Positions 57,349 to 64,000 of a stretch of 64,000 nt of DNA are shown here, piece after piece. The notes below the pieces were generated by a model. It saw only the letters and a list, made by a program, of their open reading frames with translations, made no database searches and had not been told where the DNA came from. The position numbers and the translations under genes are program-made. This DNA comes from G020354085 sp964482055 (GTDB lineage: Bacteria; Pseudomonadota; Gammaproteobacteria; Acidiferrobacterales; Sulfurifustaceae): assembly GCA_964482055.1 (NCBI GenBank), contig CAYZVX010000004.1, positions 9,827 through 73,826 of the forward strand. The letters run 5' to 3'. Position 1 is the stretch's first letter. Each line of letters starts with the position of its first letter.

Positions 57349-57677
57349 ACGGAGTAGAGCATCAGTTCATCGCCGCTCACCAGGCGCGTGTGCCAGTCGC
57401 CGCACGCCCCGCACACGAGGCGGCTCGGTACGGCGGGTGTTTCGGCGCCGCAGGTGTCGCACCGCACCCGGATCGGCAATGACTCAATGACGAGCTCGGC
57501 GTCTGCCGCGAGGGTTCCGACACGCGCCAGCGGAAAGGCCTGCTCCAGCAGTTGCGGCTCCACCCCGGACAAGGGCCCGATGCGCAGGTGGATGGCGCGC
57601 ACCGCTGTCGCGTCGTGCTGGCGCGCGATCCCCTCGACCTGGTCGAGCACGCCGTAACAGACCGACAGCTCATGCAT
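57324..57677 (-). CDS. hypA: Hydrogenase/nickel maturation protein HypA
   Basis: 117 residues from the ATG at 57677. It begins MHELSVCYG (His2 binds nickel) and has a zinc site in RCDTCGAETPA and LVCGACGDWHTRLVSGDELM. It delivers nickel together with HypB. It overlaps hypC by 8 bp, and its stop lies in a heptamer-phased array before hypB. Confidence 0.96.
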   Translation of the reverse strand: MHELSVCYGVLDQVEGIARQHDATAVRAIHLRIGPLSGVEPQLLEQAFPLARVGTLAADAELVIESLPIRVRCDTCGAETPAVPSRLVCGACGDWHTRLVSGDELMLYSVELVNGEQ

Positions 57678-57921
57678 GGCCGGATTCGCCAGCCGCGGCC
57701 TCGCGCGCGAGCATCTCGTCGTACAGCTCCCAGGCGCTGCGCGCGGCTTGCGGCTCGATTCGCTGGATCGCGTAGCCCACGTGCACCATGACAAAGTCGC
57801 CGACACGGACCGGCTCATCCTGCATGAGAAAAAGGCTCACATCGCGGCTTGCGCCCCTGGCCTCGCACCGCGCGACAAAACCATCGATTTCAACCACCTG
57901 CATGGGAATGCCAAGGCACAT
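57670..57921 (-). CDS. hypC: Hydrogenase maturation chaperone HypC
   Basis: 83 residues from the ATG at 57921, starting MCLGIPMQVVEIDGFVARCE (Cys2 is needed for partner binding), with DFVMVHVGYAIQRI. HypC shuttles the Fe(CN)2CO unit to hydrogenase. It is the first gene of the hypCABD operon; a TTGAC-TAGC-GTCAG site lies about 95 bp upstream. Confidence 0.96.
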   Translation of the reverse strand: MCLGIPMQVVEIDGFVARCEARGASRDVSLFLMQDEPVRVGDFVMVHVGYAIQRIEPQAARSAWELYDEMLAREAAAGESGHA

Positions 57922-58336
57922 GGTTCGATTCGTCCGACCGGGTTGCTTTAAGTATTCCCCGCCCGCGCCGTGGGAACAACGGTGGCAGCGTAACGTGAAC
58001 CTGGCTGATTCATATTGACTAGCGTCAGAAACGCACCGCATCGATCGCGCACCACGCTGGCGCGCGCCATGAGCACGGCGGCTTGCCCGCGCAAAGCAGG
58101 GAAAACCTCAGTGACGGTACGGTCTTGAGGATCGCCCTGACAGCAAGAACGCAGGTGTCTGGAATCGGCAACACGCGCTTGGGGATGAGGGTGGTGCCGA
58201 CCTGCCGTGCACGCGCTCGAGGCGCGAACCGAGGAAGTTGAGCAGGAAGAAGCGATCCGCGTGCGGCAGGCGTGAGCGGCTGTTTGAGCCTGCCGGTGAG
58301 CGGCGTAGCATGTGACTGCTTTGTCCGCGCGCATCC
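57922..58336. other. 415-bp intergenic region upstream of hypC
   Basis: No convincing gene. It holds a partial palindrome TTGAC-TAGC-GTCAG at 58015-58028, similar to but weaker than FNR-family sites, and otherwise unstructured GC-rich sequence. The open frames across it are Arg/Ser/Cys-rich and look non-coding. Confidence 0.5.
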
Positions 58337-59182
58337 ATGGCGAGCCTCGGTTCAGTGATACTGGCCCTCCTCGGCGCCTATGCGGCGCTGGTGATGTTGG
58401 TGTTCATCGGCCAGTCGGGCATGCTCTACCTGCCGGACCTGCCGTCGCGCGAGCTGGCGACCACGCCGCGCGCCATCGGGCTCGCCTACGAGGATGTACG
58501 TATTCGCACGGAGGATGGCGTTCAGTTGCATGGCTGGTTCATTCCGGTGGCGGAGCCGCGCGGCACGTTGCTCTTTTTTCACGGCAACGCCGGAAACATC
58601 TCGCACCGGCTGGACTCGATCCGCATCTTTCACGCGCTTGAGCTGTCGGTGCTCATCTTCGACTATCGCGGCTACGGGCAGAGTGAGGGCAAGCCGAGCG
58701 AGGCGGGCACCCAGCGCGACGCGATCGCGGTGTGGCGCTACCTGACGCAAGAGCGCGGCGTGCCGCCGCAGCGGATCGTGCTGTTCGGCCGCTCGCTCGG
58801 CGCGGCCGTCGCCGCGTGGCTCGCCACACAGCGCACGCCCGGCGCGCTCATTGTGGAGTCGGCATTCACGTCCGTGCCGGACGTTGCCGCGGAGCACTAT
58901 TGGTGGTTGCCGGTGCGTCTGTTGTCACGGTTCGACTACGCGACGCGCGACGATGTCCAGGCGGTGCGCTGCCCGGTGCTGGTCGTGCACAGCCCGGACG
59001 ACGAGATCATTCCCTTCCGGCACGGCGAGGCGATCTTCGCGGCCGCACCGGAACCGAAGGAGCTGCTACGCCTGCGCGGCTCGCACAACGAGGGCTTCCT
59101 GCTGAGCGAGGCAACCTACACGGGAGGGCTCGATGCGTTCCTGACGCGTCACCTGCCCGGGCGCGAAGCGGCACGGGACTAG
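58337..59182 (+). CDS. Alpha/beta hydrolase (BEM46/YhfR-like)
   Basis: 281 residues. An N-terminal membrane anchor (VILALLGAYAALVMLVFIG), then TLLFFHGNAGNISHRLDSIR (oxyanion region), VLFGRSLGAAVAAWLA (GRSLG nucleophile), VVHSPDDEIIPFRHGE (Asp) and LRGSHNEGFL (His). This is the conserved BEM46-type hydrolase group; the substrate is unknown. Convergent with the DUF456 gene. Confidence 0.9.
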   Translation: MASLGSVILALLGAYAALVMLVFIGQSGMLYLPDLPSRELATTPRAIGLAYEDVRIRTEDGVQLHGWFIPVAEPRGTLLFFHGNAGNISHRLDSIRIFHALELSVLIFDYRGYGQSEGKPSEAGTQRDAIAVWRYLTQERGVPPQRIVLFGRSLGAAVAAWLATQRTPGALIVESAFTSVPDVAAEHYWWLPVRLLSRFDYATRDDVQAVRCPVLVVHSPDDEIIPFRHGEAIFAAAPEPKELLRLRGSHNEGFLLSEATYTGGLDAFLTRHLPGREAARD

Positions 59183-59207
59183 CAGGGCCCGCGCGGTCTC
59201 GCGAGGG

Positions 59208-59693
59208 TCAGACAAACCGTGCCAGGGCAAACACGCCGAGCATCGTAAACGCCAGCGCGATCTTGGCGGCTGCGGCCAGCACCAGGCCGAGCGAGGCGCC
59301 GATGCCGGCGCGGGTGGCGGCGTTGAGATCGCGGCGCACGGACAGCTCCCCGATCACGGCGCCGACGAACGGCCCGAGCAGCACGCCGGGGATGCCAAAG
59401 AATATTCCAACAACACCGCCGAGGAGCGCACCGGTCACGGCGCGGGGGCTCGCGCCAAAGCGCTTCGCGCCGAACGCCCCGGCCACGAAGTCCGCCGCAT
59501 AGTTGAGCGCCGCCAGCAGCGCGAGCAGGATGATCGTGCCGGTGCCGACGTAGGCGAAATCCTCTGCCCAGGCGGCCACGACCAGTCCGGCAAACAGCAG
59601 CGGCGCGCCCGGCAGTGCCGGCAGCACCAAACCCGCAATGCCGGCGAGCACCAGCAGCGCGGCGAGAATCCAAAGAAGAAGGCTCGTGTCCAT
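59208..59693 (-). CDS. DUF456 family membrane protein
   Basis: 161 residues, five to six membrane segments. LAGIAGLVLPALPGAPLLFA and the Gly-rich LGGVVGIFFGIPGVLLGPFV are DUF456 signatures. Function unknown. Its upstream region (59694-60015, 322 bp) has no gene but holds two REP elements. Confidence 0.9.
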   Translation of the reverse strand: MDTSLLLWILAALLVLAGIAGLVLPALPGAPLLFAGLVVAAWAEDFAYVGTGTIILLALLAALNYAADFVAGAFGAKRFGASPRAVTGALLGGVVGIFFGIPGVLLGPFVGAVIGELSVRRDLNAATRAGIGASLGLVLAAAAKIALAFTMLGVFALARFV

Positions 59694-59802
59694 GAGTTCG
59701 GATTATGCCCGTAATCGCGCGAGCGGGCAGGCGCGGGAGATGCGGCGCCTTGATGACGATGCGCGCCGCTGAGATCCCCGCATTACGGCGCGGCGCGCTG
59801 CC

Positions 59803-59813
59803 ATCCGGGCTAC
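59803..59813 (-). repeat. REP half-site, inverted orientation
   Basis: ATCCGGGCTAC, the reverse complement of the GTAGCCCGGAT head of the REPs next to the transposase gene. Confidence 0.55.
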
Positions 59814-59923
59814 GTGCCGGCGCTTCGCGTATTGGGAAGTGGGGGTGAAGTTCTCGGAAGGGTTGCAGTAAGTTTGCCCGCCATGCAGTGCATACAGGGA
59901 GTGCCACGAGGAGCCGGAAGCCG

Positions 59924-59954
59924 GTAGCCCGGATGTAGCGAAGCGCAATCCGGG
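59924..59954 (+). repeat. REP element upstream of the transposase
   Basis: GTAG head, then CCCGGAT (59928-59934) paired with ATCCGGG (59948-59954) around GTAGCGAAGCGCA. The GTAG tetranucleotide next to a hairpin foot is the recognition layout of REP-associated tyrosine transposases. Confidence 0.85.
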
Positions 59955-60015
59955 ACAACTGTTGGCGCATGCAGAGCCGCCGTGTATCGTGTGTCGACAC
60001 GAGGGACCGTGACAC

Positions 60016-60546
60016 ATGGTGCTCTACCGCCGCAACCGGATTGCCGGGGGAACGTACTTCTTCACCGTGACGCTGCGCGATCGCCGCTCCGCGCTGCTCG
60101 TCGCCAGAATCGATGATTCGCGTCACGCGTTCCGTGCCGTGAAGCGCGAGCGACCGTTTCGTCTGGATGCGATGGCGGTCCTGCCCGACCATCTGCATGC
60201 GATCTGGACGTTGCCGGCGGGCGATGACGACTACTCGGGGCGTTGGCCGGCCATCAAGGCACAATTTACTCGCGCGGCGGCTGCCGCGGGCATCAAGCTC
60301 GCCCGCGATGCCAAGGGCGAATATGATCTGTGGCAGCGACGCTTCTGGAAGCACACCATCCGAAACGAGCGCGATCTTCAAACGCACGTGGACTGTATTC
60401 ACTTCAATCCGGTGAAGCACGGTTGTGTGAAGCGCGTACGGGACTGGCCCCATTTGACGTTTCATCGCTACGTGCACTCCGGCCTTTACTCGATCGATTG
60501 GGCGGGAGGTGACACGACGCACACGGACGGGGCGTTCGGTGAATGA
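60016..60546 (+). CDS. REP-associated tyrosine transposase (RAYT)
   Basis: 176 residues. RNRIAGGTYFFTVTLRDRRS is the RAYT start, LPDHLHAIWTLP carries the HUH metal site (H-L-H), and the C-terminal part has DLWQRRFWKHTIRNERDLQ and VDCIHFNPVKHG. In most RAYTs this last motif reads with Tyr at the Cys position (about residue 127), thought to be the catalytic Tyr; here it is TGT rather than TAT. RAYTs spread REP elements, two of which flank the gene. Activity of this copy is doubtful. Confidence 0.88.
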   Translation: MVLYRRNRIAGGTYFFTVTLRDRRSALLVARIDDSRHAFRAVKRERPFRLDAMAVLPDHLHAIWTLPAGDDDYSGRWPAIKAQFTRAAAAAGIKLARDAKGEYDLWQRRFWKHTIRNERDLQTHVDCIHFNPVKHGCVKRVRDWPHLTFHRYVHSGLYSIDWAGGDTTHTDGAFGE

Positions 60547-60572
60547 ATCTACGTGTGGGTGCGTTGTCACGG

Positions 60573-60603
60573 GTAGCCCGGATGAAACGCAGCGGAATCC
60601 GGG
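60573..60603 (+). repeat. REP element downstream of the transposase
   Basis: GTAG then CCCGGAT (60577-60583) paired with ATCCGGG (60597-60603), around GAAACGCAGCGGA. Same orientation as the upstream REP. Confidence 0.85.
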
Positions 60604-60714
60604 TTGGCTCCGCAGCGTGAGGCGTGGCGCTTTATCTCGGCCACGGGTCTCTTAATGCATAAGGCAGAAGAGTGATATCCTGAAAGCCGGCGTGGGTGGA
60701 AACGCGCTTACTCC

Positions 60715-60725
60715 ATCCGGGCTAC
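60715..60725 (-). repeat. REP half-site, inverted orientation
   Basis: ATCCGGGCTAC, the mirror of the one at 59803; together the four sites form a symmetric set around the transposase gene. The rest of 60547-60959 has no gene apart from the direct repeat at 60770 and the SCP2 gene end. Confidence 0.55.
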
Positions 60726-60769
60726 TGTCGCTGCGGGGACGGTCGGCGCTCAGCGCGCGCCCCCGTCAC

Positions 60770-60824
60770 CGCCACACGCTCTTCGGCGGTGTATAGCTGT
60801 CGAGCACGCGCACATAGCTCGCGC
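60770..60824. repeat. 55-bp direct repeat, left copy
   Basis: Identical to 63946-64000. On the minus strand it reads in frame as a gene end (ASYVRVLDSYTPPKSVWR, stop), and the reading stays open further upstream only as far as about 60850. So this copy looks like a detached 3' gene fragment. Confidence 0.85.
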
Positions 60825-60959
60825 GCGCGAAACAGGACGGGTCGGCCTTACAGCTGGGAAAGGCTGCCCTTCAATACGTCGGCCAGCCGCTGCCCCGGTG
60901 TGGATTCTCGCGGGCCGGTGCTCCCGGGTTCCGTGCGTTTTAGATCCAGGCTACCTTGG

Positions 60960-61331
60960 TCAGGCCTTGCCCAGGAGTGCGATGCTTTTTTCGAACGGCC
61001 CCATGTATTTCATGGCAGTGATCATGGACCCCTGGAACTTGAGCTTCTTGGTGAGCAGGGCGGCACGGCCGGACAGGGTTCCGTCCCGCAATCGCTGCCA
61101 GTTGTCAGGACTCGCTTTCATGACGAAGTCGGGCTCCGCTGGCGGTTCGCCAAAAGCCGTGCTGACCGCCAGCCCGTTTTCGACGCGCAGGAAGGCGCTG
61201 GGTTTCGAGCCATCCTCCCAGCCGTATTCGATAAGGGCGCTGAAGCCCTTGAGTCCCTGGACGAGGTCTTCATCCCGGTTCCACAGGTCCTGATAGCGTT
61301 CGATCCAGGTTTGAGTCAAAAAGCCGTTCAT
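60960..61331 (-). CDS. SCP2 sterol-binding domain protein
   Basis: 123 residues with GGAGG 4 bp before the ATG at 61331. SCP2 fold: the start MNGFLTQTWIERYQDLWNRD, GFSALIEYGWEDGSKPSAFL, DFVMKASPDNWQRLRDGTLS and LTKKLKFQGSMITAMKYMGP. SCP2-type domains bind lipids or hydrophobic ligands. It is directly downstream of two DUF2173 genes, separated by an intrinsic terminator, so its expression may depend on readthrough. Confidence 0.85.
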   Translation of the reverse strand: MNGFLTQTWIERYQDLWNRDEDLVQGLKGFSALIEYGWEDGSKPSAFLRVENGLAVSTAFGEPPAEPDFVMKASPDNWQRLRDGTLSGRAALLTKKLKFQGSMITAMKYMGPFEKSIALLGKA

Positions 61332-61343
61332 GCATCCTCCGAT

Positions 61344-61374
61344 TAAAAAAACCGGCCGGGCGGCCCCGGCCGGT
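61344..61374 (-). terminator. Intrinsic terminator between DUF2173 gene and SCP2 gene
   Basis: On the minus strand ACCGGCCGG, loop GGCCGC, CCGGCCGGT, then TTTTTTT; the T run ends 3 bp before the GGAGG of the SCP2 gene. Confidence 0.88.
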
Positions 61375-61384
61375 CGCGGCAGCT

Positions 61385-61714
61385 TCAGGCCGCGGAAAGC
61401 GCCTTGTAGATCTCATTGAAGGACGCTTCACCCACGCGGGCAAAAACCCCGGCGTTGCCCATCACGCACACGGCGAACTTCGGTCCCGCCACGGCGAAGC
61501 CGGTGGCCGGCGTCCAGCCGGATTCTCCGCTCATGGCGGTGTAGCCATCGGTCTGCATACGCGCCATGTGCATGTTGGCGGCGCACATGGCAGCGGCCAT
61601 GGCGGCCTCGTCCTCGGTGATTTGACCGGCGTAACCGGTCAGCTTGCCATCGTCGGAAAAGGTTCCCGCCGCGAACACACCCTTGAGTTTCAGCAGCTTG
61701 TTCAGATCGGTCAT
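61385..61714 (-). CDS. DUF2173 family protein, second copy
   Basis: 109 residues. MTDLNKLLKLKGVFAAGTFS, GYAGQITEDEAAMAAAMCAA, NMHMARMQTDGYTAMSGESG and VCVMGNAGVFARVGEASFNE. This is the DUF2173 pattern, with a roadblock-like look; similar proteins are found in sulfur-oxidising bacteria. About 50% identical by eye to the next gene, so a tandem duplicate. Function unknown. It is controlled with its paralogue from the sigma-54 promoter at 62111. Confidence 0.85.
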   Translation of the reverse strand: MTDLNKLLKLKGVFAAGTFSDDGKLTGYAGQITEDEAAMAAAMCAANMHMARMQTDGYTAMSGESGWTPATGFAVAGPKFAVCVMGNAGVFARVGEASFNEIYKALSAA

Positions 61715-61724
61715 GACGGTCTCC

Positions 61725-62054
61725 TCAGATCGATGCCAAGGTTGCGAACGCTTTGTCGAAATCCGTGTCCTTGTTTCTCACGAACACGCCCACGTTGCCC
61801 ATGATCAGGGCCGAGTTCTCCGGGCCGGAGACGGCAAAGCCACAGGCCGGCTCGAAGCCTTCCTTGCCGGTGTAGGCGGTCCAGCCCGAGGCTTCCATCT
61901 TTGCCATCAGCATGTTGGCCGCACACATCTGGGCCGCCATCTTCGCCGCCTTTAGCGAGATGTTCCCGACGTAACCGATCAGCTCGCCGGTTGGGGAGAA
62001 TTCGCCGGCGGCGAACGCCCCCGGGATGCTCATTAGCCTGTTGAGATCTGCCAT
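61725..62054 (-). CDS. DUF2173 family protein, first copy
   Basis: 109 residues. MADLNRLMSIPGAFAAGEFS, GYVGNISLKAAKMAAQMCAA, NMLMAKMEASGWTAYTGKEG and ALIMGNVGVFVRNKDTDFDK. Promoter-proximal gene of the module, 57 bp from a sigma-54 promoter; the second copy follows after 10 bp. Function unknown; a soluble small protein without signal. Confidence 0.85.
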   Translation of the reverse strand: MADLNRLMSIPGAFAAGEFSPTGELIGYVGNISLKAAKMAAQMCAANMLMAKMEASGWTAYTGKEGFEPACGFAVSGPENSALIMGNVGVFVRNKDTDFDKAFATLASI

Positions 62055-62110
62055 AGTGGACTCTCCTCTCGATGGTGAACGAACAGGGAAACCCCTGCGC
62101 CATCATCGTT

Positions 62111-62128
62111 TAGCAACGCCGGTGCCAA
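62111..62128 (-). promoter_or_regulatory. Sigma-54 promoter of the DUF2173-SCP2 module
   Basis: Minus strand TTGGCAC-CGGCG-TTGCT: the -24 GG and -12 GC elements are correctly 10 bp apart (consensus TGGCAC-N5-TTGC). Transcription would start near 62100, about 47 bp before the first DUF2173 gene. A sigma-54 activator is divergently encoded. Confidence 0.85.
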
Positions 62129-62177
62129 CAAAAAATCTTCTATCATTCAAAGCGTTAAATGTTCGTCGAAGAGGCTG

Positions 62178-62267
62178 CGTTGCGGAAAAACGTTGCGCAG
62201 ACACTGCAATGATCGTAAAAAATAAGCTATTTCAATTTGCTATTTGATGCGTTGCCGTTGCGCAACG
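62178..62267. promoter_or_regulatory. Putative activator binding sites (CGTTGC repeats)
   Basis: Four CGTTGC words at 62178, 62191, 62250 and 62256, including the perfect palindrome CGTTGCGCAACG (62256-62267), and CTGCG...CGCAG (62175-62200). They lie 51-140 bp upstream of the sigma-54 promoter, the usual place for enhancers, and next to the activator start, so autoregulation is possible. Confidence 0.55.
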
Positions 62268-62274
62268 CCTTAAT

Positions 62275-63621
62275 GTGCGCGAACTACTGCAAAACGAGGA
62301 AATCCTGGAAGGGCTGCTGTCCGGCATCGACTTGGGCGTGCTGCTCGCCACCGCCGAGGGTCAGGTGCTGTTCGCCAACGAGGCGCTGTTCCATCTGCTC
62401 GAAATCCCAGCCGACCGACTGCCCCGATCTTTGAACGACGTCGGCGGGGTTAACCTTAAACTCGCCATTACCCGTGGCCTGATCGAGCGCGGCTTCAGCG
62501 ACGCCGTCAGCCGCCGCCAAACGGGGGTGATGGAACTGGAACGCTGGCTGGACCTGCCGAGCGGTCGGCGTTGCTTTCGGCTGCGTACTGGCCTGATCGA
62601 GCGGCAAAAGGGCGCTGCGGTGCGGCTGGTATTGCTGCGGGATGTGACGGACATGGTGCGCCTGCGCGATGCCGCCCAAGCGACCGCCGCCCGGGATTTC
62701 ATCACCCGTGATCCCCACACACGCGAAGTGCTGCGTCAGCTGCAACAGGCTGCGCCCACCGAGGCCTATGTGCTGATACAGGGCGAGTCAGGCACGGGCA
62801 AGAACGTCCTGGCGCGGCAATTGCACCGCTCGAGCCCCCGCGCCGCACAGCCGCTGGTGGAGGTGAACTGCGCAGCCATCCCTTCGGAGCTGCTCGAATC
62901 GGAGTTCTTCGGTCACGTAAAGGGCGCTTTCACCGGTGCTGCAGGGGACCGAGCTGGACGCTTCGCCGCCGCGGACCGGGGCACGCTGTTCCTGGACGAA
63001 GTCGGGGAAGTACCCCTGCATTTGCAGGCCAAGTTCCTCAAAGCCGTTCAGGAACGAAGCTTCGAACCGGTCGGCTCCAACAAGAGCCAGACCGTGGATG
63101 TACGCATCGTCTCGGCTTCCAACCGCAACCTGAAGGACGCGGTGGAGGCACGCCAGTTTCGCGCCGATCTCTATTACCGCCTGTCGGTCATTACTCTGCA
63201 CATTCCGCCGCTGCGGGCGCGCAAGGCGGACATTGCACTGCTGATCGATCATTTCTTCGACCGACTGTGCGCCCGTGGTTATGCGCGGGCGGTACTGGCA
63301 CCGCAGGCCTTGCGGCTGCTTCTCGATTACCCCTGGCCCGGCAATGTGCGCGAACTGGAAAACGCCCTTGAGCACGCTCTGATCTGCGCCGTGGATGGTG
63401 TGATCAAACCCGAGAGCCTGCCGCAGGACATTCGTGACTATCATGCGCAAGGCACCCTGCCCGCGTCCCCGACCAGCGGCGATGGCGGTGAAAGCCAATT
63501 GCGGGGCCAGATCCTGTTTGCCCTCAAGCGCTGCGAGGGCAACAAGGCCGCCACCGCCAAAATGCTCGGGATAGACCGAACCACGTTGTGGCGGCGCATG
63601 CGGCGCCTGGGGCTGGTGTAG
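62275..63621 (+). CDS. Sigma-54-dependent transcriptional activator with PAS-like sensor
   Basis: 448 residues from a GTG at 62275. The N-terminus (about 1-125) is PAS-like (ILEGLLSGIDLGVLLATAEG; ALFHLLEIPADRLP). The AAA+ domain has GESGTGKNVLARQLHRSSP (Walker A), VKGAFTGAAGDRAG (the GAFTGA loop that contacts sigma-54) and GTLFLDEVGEVP (Walker B). The C-terminal Fis-type HTH is NKAATAKMLGIDRTTLWRRM. It lacks a receiver domain, so the signal is probably a ligand or redox cofactor at the PAS domain. It is divergent from the DUF2173 promoter it most likely activates. Confidence 0.92.
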   Translation: MRELLQNEEILEGLLSGIDLGVLLATAEGQVLFANEALFHLLEIPADRLPRSLNDVGGVNLKLAITRGLIERGFSDAVSRRQTGVMELERWLDLPSGRRCFRLRTGLIERQKGAAVRLVLLRDVTDMVRLRDAAQATAARDFITRDPHTREVLRQLQQAAPTEAYVLIQGESGTGKNVLARQLHRSSPRAAQPLVEVNCAAIPSELLESEFFGHVKGAFTGAAGDRAGRFAAADRGTLFLDEVGEVPLHLQAKFLKAVQERSFEPVGSNKSQTVDVRIVSASNRNLKDAVEARQFRADLYYRLSVITLHIPPLRARKADIALLIDHFFDRLCARGYARAVLAPQALRLLLDYPWPGNVRELENALEHALICAVDGVIKPESLPQDIRDYHAQGTLPASPTSGDGGESQLRGQILFALKRCEGNKAATAKMLGIDRTTLWRRMRRLGLV

Positions 63622-63941
63622 CTATCCGAGCCCCAGCCGGTATGCCAGGCGCTGCCGACATGCCCTGATCGGGGGGCTAGGGACCGGATGGTTTGTGAAT
63701 CTAGCGGCGCGCCGCGGATCGGGCGAAATTGGCGACCCACCAGTTCGTATGTCTCGATCCATGCCACACTCAGAAACGCTTGGACATGTTCTCGGCAAGA
63801 ACACCAAGGCTGTCCGTCGGAATGGGTCTTCAAGGCGTGGTCCGCTAGGCTTTTCAAACGATCAACATGGTCAGGATCGTTGCAGGACTGGCCGCGCACA
63901 CCGATGGAGCGCGATGCGGGTGCGGGGCTTGCCGCAGCCGT
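63622..63941. other. 320-bp intergenic region
   Basis: No gene recognised. One weak open frame on the plus strand (63688-63945) has an unusual composition and is probably not real. Confidence 0.5.
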
Positions 63942-64000
63942 CTAGCGCCACACGCTCTTCGGCGGTGTATAGCTGTCGAGCACGCGCACATAGCTCGCGC
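63942..64000 (-). CDS. C-terminal end of an unidentified protein (cut by window edge)
   Basis: Reading on the minus strand from the window edge to the TAG at 63942-63944: RASYVRVLDSYTPPKSVWR. The same 3' end occurs, detached, at 60770-60824. Too short to identify. Confidence 0.5.
   Translation of the reverse strand, partial: ASYVRVLDSYTPPKSVWR
63946..64000. repeat. 55-bp direct repeat, right copy (may continue past the edge)
   Basis: Identical to 60770-60824 over all 55 bases up to the window edge, 3.1 kb away. The pair flanks the SCP2-DUF2173-activator module. Confidence 0.85.

Noticed and set aside
57948..58334. Transposase remnant in the hypC upstream region
   Set aside because: Open frames there (Ser/Arg/Cys-rich) show no motif, and no terminal repeats were found.
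62237..62434. Short frame before and over the activator start
   Set aside because: It is out of frame with the activator, whose PAS and AAA+ domains are in the other frame.
63688..63945. Plus-strand 85-codon gene at the right edge
   Set aside because: No ribosome binding site, odd composition and no family pattern; it runs into the direct repeat.

Overview
The window is high-GC proteobacterial chromosome from a draft assembly; two runs of 100 N mark scaffold gaps. Gene content and order (coaBC-radC-rpmB-rpmG, purM-purN beside pgsA-like and hda, arsC-wrbA, proS, a RelA/SpoT enzyme) point to a gammaproteobacterium. A DsrE-type sigma operon, a paired DUF2173 module under sigma-54 control, SoxW/TlpA-type periplasmic thioredoxins and a full hypCABD/hypF/hypE set suggest a chemolithotroph using sulfur and/or hydrogen. 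The order or genus cannot be fixed from the sequence alone.

Layout. 1-6.4 kb: coaBC end, radC, ribosomal proteins L28/L33, a Crp-like regulator divergent from an HNH nuclease with a Crp-type site between them, a DesA-type desaturase, a Nudix hydrolase and an MscS channel. 6.5-9.1 kb: ECF sigma factor, an anti-sigma factor carrying a DsrE-like domain, and a DsrE-like lipoprotein, ending in a terminator and a 54-bp repeat array at the first gap. 9.1-17.5 kb: purMN, pgsA-like, hda, arsC-wrbA, LysM lipoprotein, YihY. 17.7-21.3 kb: two thioredoxins, TolC, an HlyD-like adaptor and acylphosphatase. 21.3-29.3 kb: lytic transglycosylase, relA, a small outer membrane protein, proS, a DUF302 lipoprotein and a ROK kinase. 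29.3-33.4 kb: a LolA-like protein with two FtsX-type permeases and an ATPase. 33.4-44.2 kb: mostly small envelope and hypothetical proteins, including one gene with an in-frame stop.

44.4-57.9 kb is the hydrogenase-maturation region, all hyp genes on the minus strand: hypCABD in one operon, then polyphosphate:AMP phosphotransferase and a UbiA-type prenyltransferase, then hypF (broken by the second gap) and hypE. No hydrogenase structural subunit is present in the window. 58.3-64 kb is more accessory in character: a REP-associated transposase with flanking REPs, and a 3.1-kb cassette (SCP2 protein, two DUF2173 paralogues, divergent sigma-54 activator) flanked by a 55-bp direct repeat.

The most unusual signals are non-coding repeats. 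(1) A two-hairpin, 54-bp-period element occurs at both scaffold gaps, with compensatory stem changes between the loci; one copy is in frame inside hypF. (2) A dispersed palindromic repeat occurs at four places, one of them in frame inside hypB. (3) Four intergenic arrays are built of degenerate 7-nt words in strict phase and can fold back on themselves. Several genes use GTG or TTG starts; start choices are explained per gene. No tRNA, rRNA or CRISPR array was found.
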